Assembly (NCBI GenBank): GCA_028708105.1
Contig: JAQVZR010000010.1
Coordinates: 1-16,122, forward strand
Source of the DNA: Desulfoplanes sp.
GTDB lineage: Bacteria; Desulfobacterota; Desulfovibrionia; Desulfovibrionales; Desulfomicrobiaceae
Direction of reading: 5' to 3'
Length of the DNA stretch: 16,122 nt
Below are positions 7,315 to 14,565 of the stretch, piece by piece (position 1 is the stretch's first letter; every line of letters begins with the position of its first letter). The notes under the pieces were generated by a model that saw only the letters and a program-made list of their open reading frames with translations, did not search any database and was not told the origin of the DNA. A program made the position numbers and the translations under genes.

Positions 7315-8778
7315 TTAGAAATTGTTCAATGTTTTGTGCAACGCCCCCTGACTGTCAAAAACATCAATGGATAAGGGGGTCTGCGCCTGACCAACGGCAT
7401 GGGTGGCACAGGCCAGACAGAGATCGTAGGGTCGAAAACCCATTTCAATATAGTTCAGAATACCGTCATCCACCTTACCGTCTTTGATAAAGTGTTTGGC
7501 CGCCTTGCGTACTGCGATATTGATGGGTCCCTTGTTGTGGGTTGTGGCCACAATGAGGTTGGCGTTGGTGACAATGCCCTTGTCGTCAGTCTTGTAATGA
7601 TGGATCAGGGTTCCCCGGGGAGCTTCGGTGATGCCCACGCCTTCTCCGGTCACCTTGCCCAGTTCCGCACGGGTGTTGGGATCGGTCAACTCCGGGTCCT
7701 GAGCCAGCTGGAAACATTTTTCTGCGGCATTCAAAAGTTCAATGGCCCGTGCCCAGTGGTAGGCCTGGACATAATGCACCGGCCGGGAGGCAAAGGTATC
7801 CATGAACTGTTCATAGGCCTCCTGGGCCAGCGGGGTATCCATGCCGTTACCTACATTGAATCTGGCCAAAGGCCCGACGCTGTACAAACTGGTCCCGGCA
7901 CCTTCCACAATCCCCTTCCATCCCATCTGTTTGAGATAGGGAACCTTCAGATAACTCCAGGGAACCACCCGCTCGGAAATGACATCCAGATATTCTTTGC
8001 CTGTAAAGGATGCGATCTCCTTGCCCTTGGGGTCCACAACCTTCTGGATGCCATCATAGTAAGCGATCTGGCCCTTTTCGTTCACCGTGCCCATATAATT
8101 GGTTGTGACCTTGTACATATCGCCGGTGACAAGTTCCATATATTTGGGATTTTGAAGTACGATTTTATCAAAGACATTGATGGTCAGTTTACCAAGCTCC
8201 ACCAGGTCCTTGGACCAGGCGATGAGCTGCTGACGCTCGGCTTCAGTGATCTTCTTGGACCACCCGCCGGGGACGGCGGCCACAGGATGAATGGGCTTGC
8301 CACCGAGCATCTCGAAAATCTTTACAGCCGAAGCCCGTTTGGTAAGTACATCACGTCCGATTTCAGCGCCCACAGCTTTGACAAGACCAACCAGATTACG
8401 CTCTGCAGCCGGGGCTTCGGGACCAACAACAAAATCAGGCAATCCCAAGGCGTAAAGCACAACGGCGTGATCTTCAACATAATGAGCATTAAAAAAGAGT
8501 TCGCGCAATTTTTTGGCTACAGGAGTCGGCTCCACACCGTAAATCTGATCCGACGCTTTCATGGCCGAGGTAAAATGCACGCCGCGACAAACCCCACAAA
8601 TGGTGGATACGGTACGGGGAACCTCTTCAATGGGCATGCCCTGGAGAAAATTCTCGTATCCCCGAAGCTCCACCACCTGAAAAAAGGCTTCGTCCACGTT
8701 CCCGTCGTCATTCAAGAATATGGCAATTTTCCCATGACCTTCCAGTCGGGTGATGGGATTTATCTCAATCTTTTTCAC
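7315..8778 (-). CDS. mvhA: [NiFe] hydrogenase large subunit, MvhA type
   Basis: Catalytic subunit of a cytoplasmic F420-non-reducing (group 3c-like) hydrogenase that oxidises H2 for the Hdr-linked complex. The product is 487 residues. NiFe ligands are C61 and C64 in ICGVCRGVH and C454 and C457 in DLCLACATH, the latter ending at H460. The usual DPC of the second motif is DLC here, a variant I believe also occurs in group 3 enzymes. A tail of about 27 residues follows H460 and should be cleaved by the protease encoded downstream. The start is GTG at 8778: it gives MKKIEINPITRLEGHG, the family N-terminus, and lies 6 nt after a strong SD, GAGGAGG. The TTG at 8793 is inside that SD. The gene lies 33 bp after mvhG. 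Confidence 0.97.
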   Translation of the reverse strand: MKKIEINPITRLEGHGKIAIFLNDDGNVDEAFFQVVELRGYENFLQGMPIEEVPRTVSTICGVCRGVHFTSAMKASDQIYGVEPTPVAKKLRELFFNAHYVEDHAVVLYALGLPDFVVGPEAPAAERNLVGLVKAVGAEIGRDVLTKRASAVKIFEMLGGKPIHPVAAVPGGWSKKITEAERQQLIAWSKDLVELGKLTINVFDKIVLQNPKYMELVTGDMYKVTTNYMGTVNEKGQIAYYDGIQKVVDPKGKEIASFTGKEYLDVISERVVPWSYLKVPYLKQMGWKGIVEGAGTSLYSVGPLARFNVGNGMDTPLAQEAYEQFMDTFASRPVHYVQAYHWARAIELLNAAEKCFQLAQDPELTDPNTRAELGKVTGEGVGITEAPRGTLIHHYKTDDKGIVTNANLIVATTHNKGPINIAVRKAAKHFIKDGKVDDGILNYIEMGFRPYDLCLACATHAVGQAQTPLSIDVFDSQGALHKTLNNF

Positions 8779-8811
8779 GTTTGACCTCCTCAAAACGCTG
8801 CATTTTCGGAT

Positions 8812-9783
8812 TTATTTCTCTTTACTGGCCAACAAACTCGAAGGCAGCGAATAACGGTAGACGAGTTTTGTCAGATCCGGGAACTTCTCCATGAGTTGCA
8901 CAGCGGCTTCTTCACTCCCCAGAATAGAACCGATGGCACTGATAGCCCTGGCCCCATAATCCTTGACTCCGGGGATAGGCCCACCGCAACCGCGACATGG
9001 CATATTCACATTCAGGCAGGAGGCACCGCAATCGCCCTGGGTGATGGGACCAAGGCAGAGGTATCCCTGCTGCAGGAGACAAATGTCGGGATCAGGCTCA
9101 CCGTCCACAATCCGCTTGGACTCAAACACCTGCGTACGGGCCATATCTTTATTGGCCGGATTGCGTTTACACACATCGCACACGGCTTTTCCGCTGGTAA
9201 GCCAGGACCCCTTGGGCGGAAGATTACCAGCGATAATAGCTTCCACGGCCTTGGCAATAAAATCATGATGCGGCGGACAGCCGCCTACGAAATAATCCAC
9301 CTCGGCCACATCCTGGATTCTCAGGACATTTTCATAGAATTCTGGCAGGGTGAGCTCATATTTTCCATCAACCCGCGTTGTGGTCTGGGGGACAACCTTG
9401 TCAGGATTATCAGTACTGAAGGTATCAAAGTAGGATTGGTTGAAGATTTCCTTTTTGGTATGCTGATTGGCCATGCCCGGAATACCTCCCAGAGCGGCAC
9501 AGGCACCAAAGGCAACCAGAATCTTGGACTTGGCCCGAAGTATCCTGGTGATATGTTCGTGCTCACTGGACCGGATCATACCGTCGATAAAAGCAAGATC
9601 AATGGAACCGTCTTCCATGGCCTCCAAGTCTTTATATTTAACGTCCGCAACCGTGGGGGCCCAGAACACAATCTCGAGGTGGTCCAGTGCACTCAGCAGT
9701 TTTTCGGACATATCAACCATGGCCATCTCGCAACCAGCACATCCGCCAGCCAGGAGAAAGGCAAATTTGATCTTATCAGCCAT
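8812..9783 (-). CDS. mvhG: [NiFe] hydrogenase small subunit, MvhG type
   Basis: Iron-sulfur subunit that passes electrons from the NiFe site towards MvhD. The product is 323 residues with no twin-arginine signal, so it is cytoplasmic, as expected for group 3. The proximal cluster motif GGCAGCE has C15 and C18, with C95 (FGACAALGG) and the Cys of VGGCPPHH as further ligands. The later half has more Cys groups (CDVCKR, CLGPITQGDCGASC, MPCRGCGG), giving sites for about three clusters. ATG at 9783 is preceded by the SD GGGAGGA, which lies inside the last codons of mvhD; only 2 bp separate the mvhD stop from this start, so the two are probably translationally coupled. Confidence 0.97.
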   Translation of the reverse strand: MADKIKFAFLLAGGCAGCEMAMVDMSEKLLSALDHLEIVFWAPTVADVKYKDLEAMEDGSIDLAFIDGMIRSSEHEHITRILRAKSKILVAFGACAALGGIPGMANQHTKKEIFNQSYFDTFSTDNPDKVVPQTTTRVDGKYELTLPEFYENVLRIQDVAEVDYFVGGCPPHHDFIAKAVEAIIAGNLPPKGSWLTSGKAVCDVCKRNPANKDMARTQVFESKRIVDGEPDPDICLLQQGYLCLGPITQGDCGASCLNVNMPCRGCGGPIPGVKDYGARAISAIGSILGSEEAAVQLMEKFPDLTKLVYRYSLPSSLLASKEK

Positions 9784-9785
9784 GT

Positions 9786-10199
9786 CTACTTTCCTCCCTT
9801 GAACAGGTTGGGTCCGATTTTTTTGACCTGCTCGGTGTACTCAGTGATGGTTTCTGCAAATTTCTTCCCCTCGGCACCGGAGATCCATTCAAGACGAAAC
9901 CGGTCCTTTGCGATGCCCATATCCGATAAAAGCTTTGTAAGAAGCATCATCCGCCGCGAGGTTTTGTAGTTGCCTGTCTTGTAATGACAATCGCCAAAAT
10001 GACAGCCGCCCACAAAAACGCCGTCTGCTCCACGAGCCAGAGCCTGCATCACATATTCCGGTTCCACACGGCCAGAACAGGGCACCTTTATCAATTTGAC
10101 TGTAGAGGGATATTTACAACGAAGGTTTCCGGCAAGATCTGCCCCGGCATATGTACACCACTGGCAGGCAAAACCAACAATATTGGGTGAAAATTCCAT
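9786..10199 (-). CDS. mvhD: MvhD, electron-transfer subunit linking hydrogenase to Hdr
   Basis: MvhD carries a [2Fe-2S] cluster and bridges the hydrogenase to HdrA in methanogens. The 137 residues match the stand-alone form. The family begins NIVGFACQWCTYAGAD; the visible Cys are C12, C15, C28, C41 (VPCSGRV), C66 and C71 (VGGCHFGDCHY). ATG at 10199 follows a nearly perfect SD (TAAGGAGGT) that overlaps the hdrB stop codon. Its place between hdrB and mvhG, at the junction of the two halves of the operon, matches its role as the physical link. Confidence 0.97.
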   Translation of the reverse strand: MEFSPNIVGFACQWCTYAGADLAGNLRCKYPSTVKLIKVPCSGRVEPEYVMQALARGADGVFVGGCHFGDCHYKTGNYKTSRRMMLLTKLLSDMGIAKDRFRLEWISGAEGKKFAETITEYTEQVKKIGPNLFKGGK

Positions 10200-10211
10200 G
10201 CGTGTACCTCC

Positions 10212-11120
10212 TTATTTCATGCGTCGTTGTTCGCTTTGGATTTCAGCAATAATGGCGGCCCTTGGAGTATCGCTGATGCAAGCCACCTCTGCCGGATCAG
10301 CCCCCATGCACAGGGCCAGAAGCTGGGTATAATAAAAGACCGGAATCTCGAAATCGATCTCTCCCCGATCTCTGAAGATTTTCTGAGCACCATCCAGCTG
10401 AAGATAGCAGGAGGAACAGGTAGTTACGATCATGTCCGGATTAAGCTCTTCCTTCATGCGTACCAGCTTTTCCTTGGCCAGGATAAAGGATTTTTCCTGA
10501 TCCGTGCTGCGCATGGCACCCATACCACAACAGGCTTCTATATTACTGTAGGTGGGTGCACGTAACCCCAAAGCGCCACAAAGGTCGCTGAGCATGGTCG
10601 GGAAAAAAGGATTCTCTTCAGTAACCTCCATACTCTTGGTGGGCCACAGGAGATGACAACCGGGTTGGACAGCAGCGGTAAGACCGTCCAACGAATACCT
10701 GAGGTTTTTCTTGATCTTCTCGGTACCGATTTTTTCATGCAGGATATGCCCGATATGATAAATTTTGGAACTGCCCGCATAGGCCGAATCAATGGTGGCC
10801 AATTTTTCGTTGACCACGTCTTTTTTGGCCGCACTGGCATCAATAACATGTTTGGCTTCGGACAATACCCCAAAACAGCTGTTACAACCGGTCATCACAT
10901 CCACGCCTTGTTTCTCAGCCAGGGCAATATTCCGGGCCGAGAGAGCCAACCAGGTGTCAATATCGAACGAAGGGGCTGTACCCCAGGCGGGGCAGCAGGA
11001 TGCACCGGGAAGGTCCACGACTTCCACTCCCAGAGGGGGAAAGACCTGACGCAACGATTGTTCTATGTCAGGGGCCTTGAAAGGAATATTACACCCCAGA
11101 TATAATCCGCATTTTTCCAT
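10212..11120 (-). CDS. hdrB: HdrB-like heterodisulfide reductase subunit B
   Basis: HdrB holds the site that reduces a disulfide using two non-cubane [4Fe-4S] clusters in methanogens. The product is 302 residues with both CCG domains. The first is C10-x31-C42C43-x35-C79-x2-C82, an exact match to the consensus. The second is C155-x41-C197C198-x36-C235-x2-C238, with a slightly long first spacer. All ten ligand positions are present, so the active site looks functional. The start is ATG at 11120 (MEKCGLYLGCN), 8 nt after SD AAGGAG. An upstream in-frame ATG at 11141 overlaps the hdrC stop (TAATG) and would add seven residues, but it lacks an SD at proper distance. The natural acceptor in bacteria is uncertain; DsrC disulfide/trisulfide has been proposed in sulfate reducers. 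Confidence 0.96.
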   Translation of the reverse strand: MEKCGLYLGCNIPFKAPDIEQSLRQVFPPLGVEVVDLPGASCCPAWGTAPSFDIDTWLALSARNIALAEKQGVDVMTGCNSCFGVLSEAKHVIDASAAKKDVVNEKLATIDSAYAGSSKIYHIGHILHEKIGTEKIKKNLRYSLDGLTAAVQPGCHLLWPTKSMEVTEENPFFPTMLSDLCGALGLRAPTYSNIEACCGMGAMRSTDQEKSFILAKEKLVRMKEELNPDMIVTTCSSCYLQLDGAQKIFRDRGEIDFEIPVFYYTQLLALCMGADPAEVACISDTPRAAIIAEIQSEQRRMK

Positions 11121-11140
11121 GGGCTTTTCTCCTTGTCGCA

Positions 11141-11656
11141 TTAGAATATTCCCAGATCAGCCATGGGGCTGTTGTCGAGCAGGGTCTGGATCTCTTTTTG
11201 GGCCTTTTCGTCGTTCACCGAGGTGGGCGGATTTTCCGGAAGGCCTACCTTGACTCTAAGCTTTTTAGATTCACCGGAAAGGACAGCATGGCCCTTTTCA
11301 TAAAGATTGGACTGACTCATGAGCGATGAGGTGGAGATGGCCAGTTCGTTGGCCTGAATCCGCCTGAATGCAAAAATAACCTCTGTGGGATTGACGCCCC
11401 GGGGGCAAACCTCCACACAGCGATTGCAGGCCACACAGGCCCACGTGGAAGGATCATCCAAAATTTCCTCTTCATAACCGGTCTGGACTTTACGGATCAG
11501 CTGTTTGCAAAACAGGGGAAAACCCGCATGGGATACGGGGCAGATGGATGCGCAGGCACCGCATTGGATGCACTTGACCACCCCATCACCACCAAATTCC
11601 ACAACCTTTTGTATGATCTCATGGGTATTCATTTGGGTCAGATTAACTGTTGGCAT
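11141..11656 (-). CDS. hdrC: HdrC-like heterodisulfide reductase subunit C
   Basis: HdrC is the small ferredoxin-like subunit that passes electrons from HdrA to HdrB. The 171 residues contain two [4Fe-4S] motifs: C29-x2-C32-x2-C35-x3-C39P and C74-x2-C77-x2-C80-x3-C84P. The rest is a helical C-terminal region. The protein has no membrane segments, which marks it as the soluble HdrC type rather than HdrE/DsrMK-like. ATG at 11656 has SD TAGGAGGG, which begins at the hdrA stop codon. The stop TAA overlaps the first possible hdrB ATG. Confidence 0.96.
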   Translation of the reverse strand: MPTVNLTQMNTHEIIQKVVEFGGDGVVKCIQCGACASICPVSHAGFPLFCKQLIRKVQTGYEEEILDDPSTWACVACNRCVEVCPRGVNPTEVIFAFRRIQANELAISTSSLMSQSNLYEKGHAVLSGESKKLRVKVGLPENPPTSVNDEKAQKEIQTLLDNSPMADLGIF

Positions 11657-11668
11657 GAAACATCCCTC

Positions 11669-13684
11669 CTAAGCAGATTGGGTTAGCGCTGCTATCTGCG
11701 AATAAATCTGATCATCCGTATAGCCGTGCAGGATAATGGCTCCCGAAGGACATGCTGAGGCACACACACCACATCCCTTGCACTGGGTCATGTCGATTAC
11801 AGCTCTGGGCCTGTCAGCATAAGGCTTGAGGCTGATGGCATTGTAAGGACACAGAGGCACGCAGATACCGCAACCACTACATTTTTCCGGATACACTTCG
11901 GACAATATCGGTTCAATTTTGACCCGTTTCTGAGCCAGAGGAATCGCTGCAGAGGCCGCGGCAGCCTTGGCCTGGGCCACGGTGTCGGGAATATCCTTGG
12001 GCCCCTGACAGCATCCAGCCAGGAAAACGCCTTCAATAGGGGTATCCACAGGTTTGAGCTTGGGATGGAGTTCTTTGAAAAAACCGGAACCGTCCATGGT
12101 CATGCTGAATTTCTGGGCCAGTTTCTGGGCGTCTTCGGGAAGCTCGATAGCCGTGGCCAAAATGACCAGATCGGCGTCCACCTCAATATTTTCTCCCATG
12201 GCCGAATCATATCCCAGGACACGCAGGCGATCATCGGGAAGCATTTCTATACCGCCGGGCTTCCCCTTGATGAAATGGATGCCCATTTCCGCGGCATGGG
12301 TATAATATTCGTCAAAATCCTTGCCCGGAGTGCGCACGTCAATAAAGTGCATATAGATTTCAAGATCTGGATATTTTTCCATGAGCAGACGGGCCTGCTT
12401 GATCATGTACATGCAGCAGACACGAGAACAATAGGTGTGATGCCGGATATCCCTGGAACCCACGCAGGAGATGAAATCAAGGACCTTGGGTTTTTTTCCG
12501 TCCGAGGGACGCAAAAGTTTACCGCCCGTAGGACCAGTGGCAGAAATAAGACGCTCCATCTGCAACGCGGTGAGTACGTTGGGTGAATCTGGAGCGTACT
12601 CCTTGAAATGTTCCTTCTCCATGACCCGGTATCCTGTTGCCAGGACTACGGTACCGACTTCAATTTCGATCAGTTCGCCTTCGGGATTCCAGGGCAGGCT
12701 GCGGTTGATGGCGTCTGCGGCACAGGCTTTTTCACAGGGGGCCAGCATGGGTTCACCTGTTTTTTTGCTGATCCGGGGCTCCTGGCCAATCTTATGGCCG
12801 GCGCAGTTCAGACAATGCTTCATATCCACAACCGCTTTTTTGGGCACGGCCTGAGGAAAATGGATATATGCCGCGCCACGATCGTTCATGCCACAATTGA
12901 AACTATCAGGTACCTTGGCGGGACAGGCCTCGGCGCAGGCCCCGCATCCCGTGCATTTTGTCCAGTCAACATACGTCTGTTTCTTACGCACTTTGACCTT
13001 GAAATTGCCGATATAACCGTCCACATCCTCCACTTCGGCATAGGTCAGCATTTCAATATTCGGGTGGGTGCCCACTTCAACCATGATCGGAGTCAGAATA
13101 CAGGCTGAGCAGTCATTGGTGGGGAATGTCTTGTCCAACTGGGCCATGACCCCGCCGATGGAAGGTTCCTTTTCTACCAGATATACCTTGTGGCCCATAT
13201 TCGCTAAATCCAGGGCCGCAAAAATACCCGCAACCCCTCCACCCACCACCATGGCCGCCTGAGTCACGTCGACATAGGTGTCTTCCAGTGCTTCCAGATT
13301 GGCCGCCTTTGCCACGGCGCTGGCTACCAACTGTTTGGCTTTACGCGTGGCCCCTGCGTGATCATCCCCGTGAACCCAGCTGTCCTGGTCCCGGATATTG
13401 GCCATCTCAAAAAAATATTTATTCAACCCCGCACTTTCCAGAGCCTTACGGAAGATGGGCTCATGGGTCCTGGGGGTGCAGGCAGCCACAACCACCCTGT
13501 CCACAAGACCATCTTTAATGTCCTTGCGGATCAATTCCTGACCGGGGTCCGAGCACATGAACAGATATTCCCTGGACACGACCACGTCGGGTAATGTTTC
13601 AGCGTACTCCCGTACTGCCGCCACATCAACAACTCCGGCAATATTGGACCCGCAGTGACAAACATACACGCCTACTTTTGCCAT
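11669..13684 (-). CDS. hdrA: HdrA-like bifurcating flavoprotein subunit
   Basis: HdrA carries the FAD that splits electron pairs between ferredoxin and the HdrBC branch. The product is 671 residues, close to canonical single-domain HdrA, with no fused MvhD or extra domain. In order: an N-terminal Cys motif C9HC11 with C44 and C69; the dinucleotide fold GGGVAG (148-153); NDCSAC with C192 and C195 (no selenocysteine codon); an inserted ferredoxin motif C244-x2-C247-x2-C250-x3-C254; a further Cys group at C291, C294, C317 and C321; and two C-terminal [4Fe-4S] motifs at C602/605/608/612 and C635/638/641/645. ATG at 13684 has a strong SD (GAGGAGG). It is the first gene of the operon, with a TATAAT promoter about 45 bp upstream. 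Confidence 0.97.
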   Translation of the reverse strand: MAKVGVYVCHCGSNIAGVVDVAAVREYAETLPDVVVSREYLFMCSDPGQELIRKDIKDGLVDRVVVAACTPRTHEPIFRKALESAGLNKYFFEMANIRDQDSWVHGDDHAGATRKAKQLVASAVAKAANLEALEDTYVDVTQAAMVVGGGVAGIFAALDLANMGHKVYLVEKEPSIGGVMAQLDKTFPTNDCSACILTPIMVEVGTHPNIEMLTYAEVEDVDGYIGNFKVKVRKKQTYVDWTKCTGCGACAEACPAKVPDSFNCGMNDRGAAYIHFPQAVPKKAVVDMKHCLNCAGHKIGQEPRISKKTGEPMLAPCEKACAADAINRSLPWNPEGELIEIEVGTVVLATGYRVMEKEHFKEYAPDSPNVLTALQMERLISATGPTGGKLLRPSDGKKPKVLDFISCVGSRDIRHHTYCSRVCCMYMIKQARLLMEKYPDLEIYMHFIDVRTPGKDFDEYYTHAAEMGIHFIKGKPGGIEMLPDDRLRVLGYDSAMGENIEVDADLVILATAIELPEDAQKLAQKFSMTMDGSGFFKELHPKLKPVDTPIEGVFLAGCCQGPKDIPDTVAQAKAAAASAAIPLAQKRVKIEPILSEVYPEKCSGCGICVPLCPYNAISLKPYADRPRAVIDMTQCKGCGVCASACPSGAIILHGYTDDQIYSQIAALTQSA

Positions 13685-13728
13685 TGTTTCCTCCTCTGCA
13701 ATGATAGTGACATCATTCCTCTAAAAAT

Positions 13729-13769
13729 ATTATACACTCGCCTATTGTTTTAAATTATATGATTCATAT
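13729..13769 (-). promoter_or_regulatory. Promoter region of the hdr-mvh operon with a 13-bp palindrome
   Basis: A perfect -10, TATAAT, lies at 13734-13729 on the minus strand, giving a 5' leader of about 35-40 nt before the hdrA ATG. The -35 position (TAATTT at 17-bp spacing) does not match TTGACA, so an activator may be needed. A 13-bp palindrome, ATATGA-A-TCATAT in minus sense (13757-13769), sits directly at or just upstream of the -35 and is a candidate operator. The AT-rich setting raises the chance of accidental palindromes. Confidence 0.5.
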
Positions 13770-14120
13770 TACAAGAGATAATTGATCATTACTAAACAAT
13801 AAAAATATTGTTGGTTATTTTTACTATATATGAGAATAATAATTTCTAATTTTTAATATAACAATAAATTTCAATACGCATATATTTTATATTTCAATTA
13901 TTTTATTTATAAAAGAATAATGAATAGTTGCGTAATAAAAAACTATTAAGTAACCGACATCATAGATACCTATTGAAAAAAAATGTCAAATAAAAAATAT
14001 CATGATCTTTTTACTATCCCTATATAAAAATCAAATATATCCAAAAATACAATAAATACGATTCAATACTATATACAGATTCGATACAAAATAGTATATT
14101 ACAGGAGCAAATACATTTAA
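13735..14120. other. Very AT-rich intergenic stretch upstream of hdrA
   Basis: By eye about four fifths of these bases are A or T, in sharp contrast to the genes on both sides. I see no ORF with an SD, no RNA gene and no DnaA-box cluster. The hdrA promoter lies at its left edge. The heptamer AACAATA/TATTGTT occurs four times (13743-13749, 13795-13801, 13806-13812, 13860-13866). Such stretches often bind nucleoid proteins or global regulators, or mark insertion points; neither can be shown here. Confidence 0.6.
13795..13812. promoter_or_regulatory. Inverted repeat AACAATA-N4-TATTGTT, candidate operator
   Basis: Perfect 7-bp arms are separated by AAAA, 18 bp in all, about 61 bp upstream of the hdrA -10. 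Two more copies of the same heptamer lie at 13743-13749 and 13860-13866. This geometry suits a dimeric regulator. Redox regulators such as Rex or Fnr-type proteins would make biological sense for an H2-oxidising complex, but the arms do not match a consensus I can name with confidence. Confidence 0.4.
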
Positions 14121-14191
14121 GATAATCCATCGCTAAAATGGATATGACCTATCAATATGTTGTATCCAAATAAAAAGGAGAACTGCACACC

Positions 14192-14284
14192 ATGATCGAA
14201 CATGAGTGGCCACCTCAGGGCACACAATGCCCACTAATGTGGCCAGAAAAATACGACAGCAATTTCCGGAAAAATTCCCTATAA
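14192..14284 (+). CDS. Possible small ORF of 30 codons, no recognised family
   Basis: ATG at 14192 is preceded by AAGGAG with an 11-nt spacer, a little long but usable, and the frame runs 30 codons to TAA. The peptide begins MIEHEWPPQGTQCPLMW and ends in NFRKNSL. It has no membrane segment and one Cys, and I recognise no family. It encloses a nested hairpin, so the apparent ORF may simply lie over a structured element. A shorter in-frame run of 11 codons (14138-14173) ends just before the SD. Low confidence as a gene. Confidence 0.25.
   Translation: MIEHEWPPQGTQCPLMWPEKYDSNFRKNSL
14207..14245 (+). repeat. Nested two-step hairpin
   Basis: The outer arms TGGCCAC and GTGGCCA (14207-14213 and 14239-14245) are perfect 7-bp complements. 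Inside them GGGCA and TGCCC (14218-14222 and 14228-14232) form a second perfect 5-bp stem with loop CACAA. The two stems are separated by 4 and 6 nt. No T-run follows on either strand, so it is not an intrinsic terminator. It is the most GC-rich element in the gap and could be an RNA structure or a palindromic binding site. The strand is not determined; it is listed as plus because of the SD upstream. Confidence 0.55.
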
Positions 14285-14320
14285 ACACAATAATCCCGGT
14301 AGAATATGTAAAGACCATTC

Positions 14321-14565
14321 ATGAATTCCCCATTTTTCCAATCCCCGGGAGATGAGAAAAACAAGCATTACGGCATAGACGAGGACAGGTTTGAATTACA
14401 AAGAAAAAAAAGGGAGGACTACCAAGGAAAAACAAAGGAAAACGGAGGAGAGTGTGCATCCTGCATACCTGCCATAGGCCAGCTTTCAGGATGCTTTTCG
14501 GGACACAACAATCATAGAGGCACACATAGTTGTATTCCACAACAACAATGAGTATAAACAGGCGC
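14321..14565. other. Leader region of the HD-domain gene with a purine-rich tract
   Basis: I see no secure gene here. An open frame at 14321-14551 (76 codons) lacks an SD and has a low-complexity, Lys/Gly/His-rich product. A tract at 14400-14452 is almost all purine and contains SD-like GGGAGGA (14412-14418) and GGAGGAG (14444-14450), neither placed before a credible start. It may be an untranslated leader of the HD gene or a degraded remnant. Confidence 0.35.

Noticed and set aside
7399..8784. 461-codon plus-strand open frame
   Set aside because: It is antisense to mvhA, which carries complete hydrogenase motifs; the product is His/Gly-rich, typical of a shadow frame.
8896..9969. 357-codon plus-strand open frame
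   Set aside because: It is antisense to mvhG and mvhD and has no credible start signal or family resemblance.
11669..13684. Selenocysteine-containing HdrA or fused HdrA variant
   Set aside because: The reading frame is continuous, the NDCSAC site has ordinary Cys codons, and no extra domain is attached.
13735..14120. Replication origin in the AT-rich stretch
   Set aside because: No cluster of DnaA boxes and no dnaA, dnaN or parAB neighbours.
14133..14318. 61-codon minus-strand frame with hydrophobic product
   Set aside because: There is no SD, and it overlaps the nested hairpin and the SD-led plus frame; the hydrophobic look follows from T-rich codons.
14321..14551. 76-codon plus frame whose stop overlaps ATG 14548 of the HD gene (ATGA)
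   Set aside because: There is no SD, the product is low in complexity, and its centre is the purine tract; the overlap alone is not enough.
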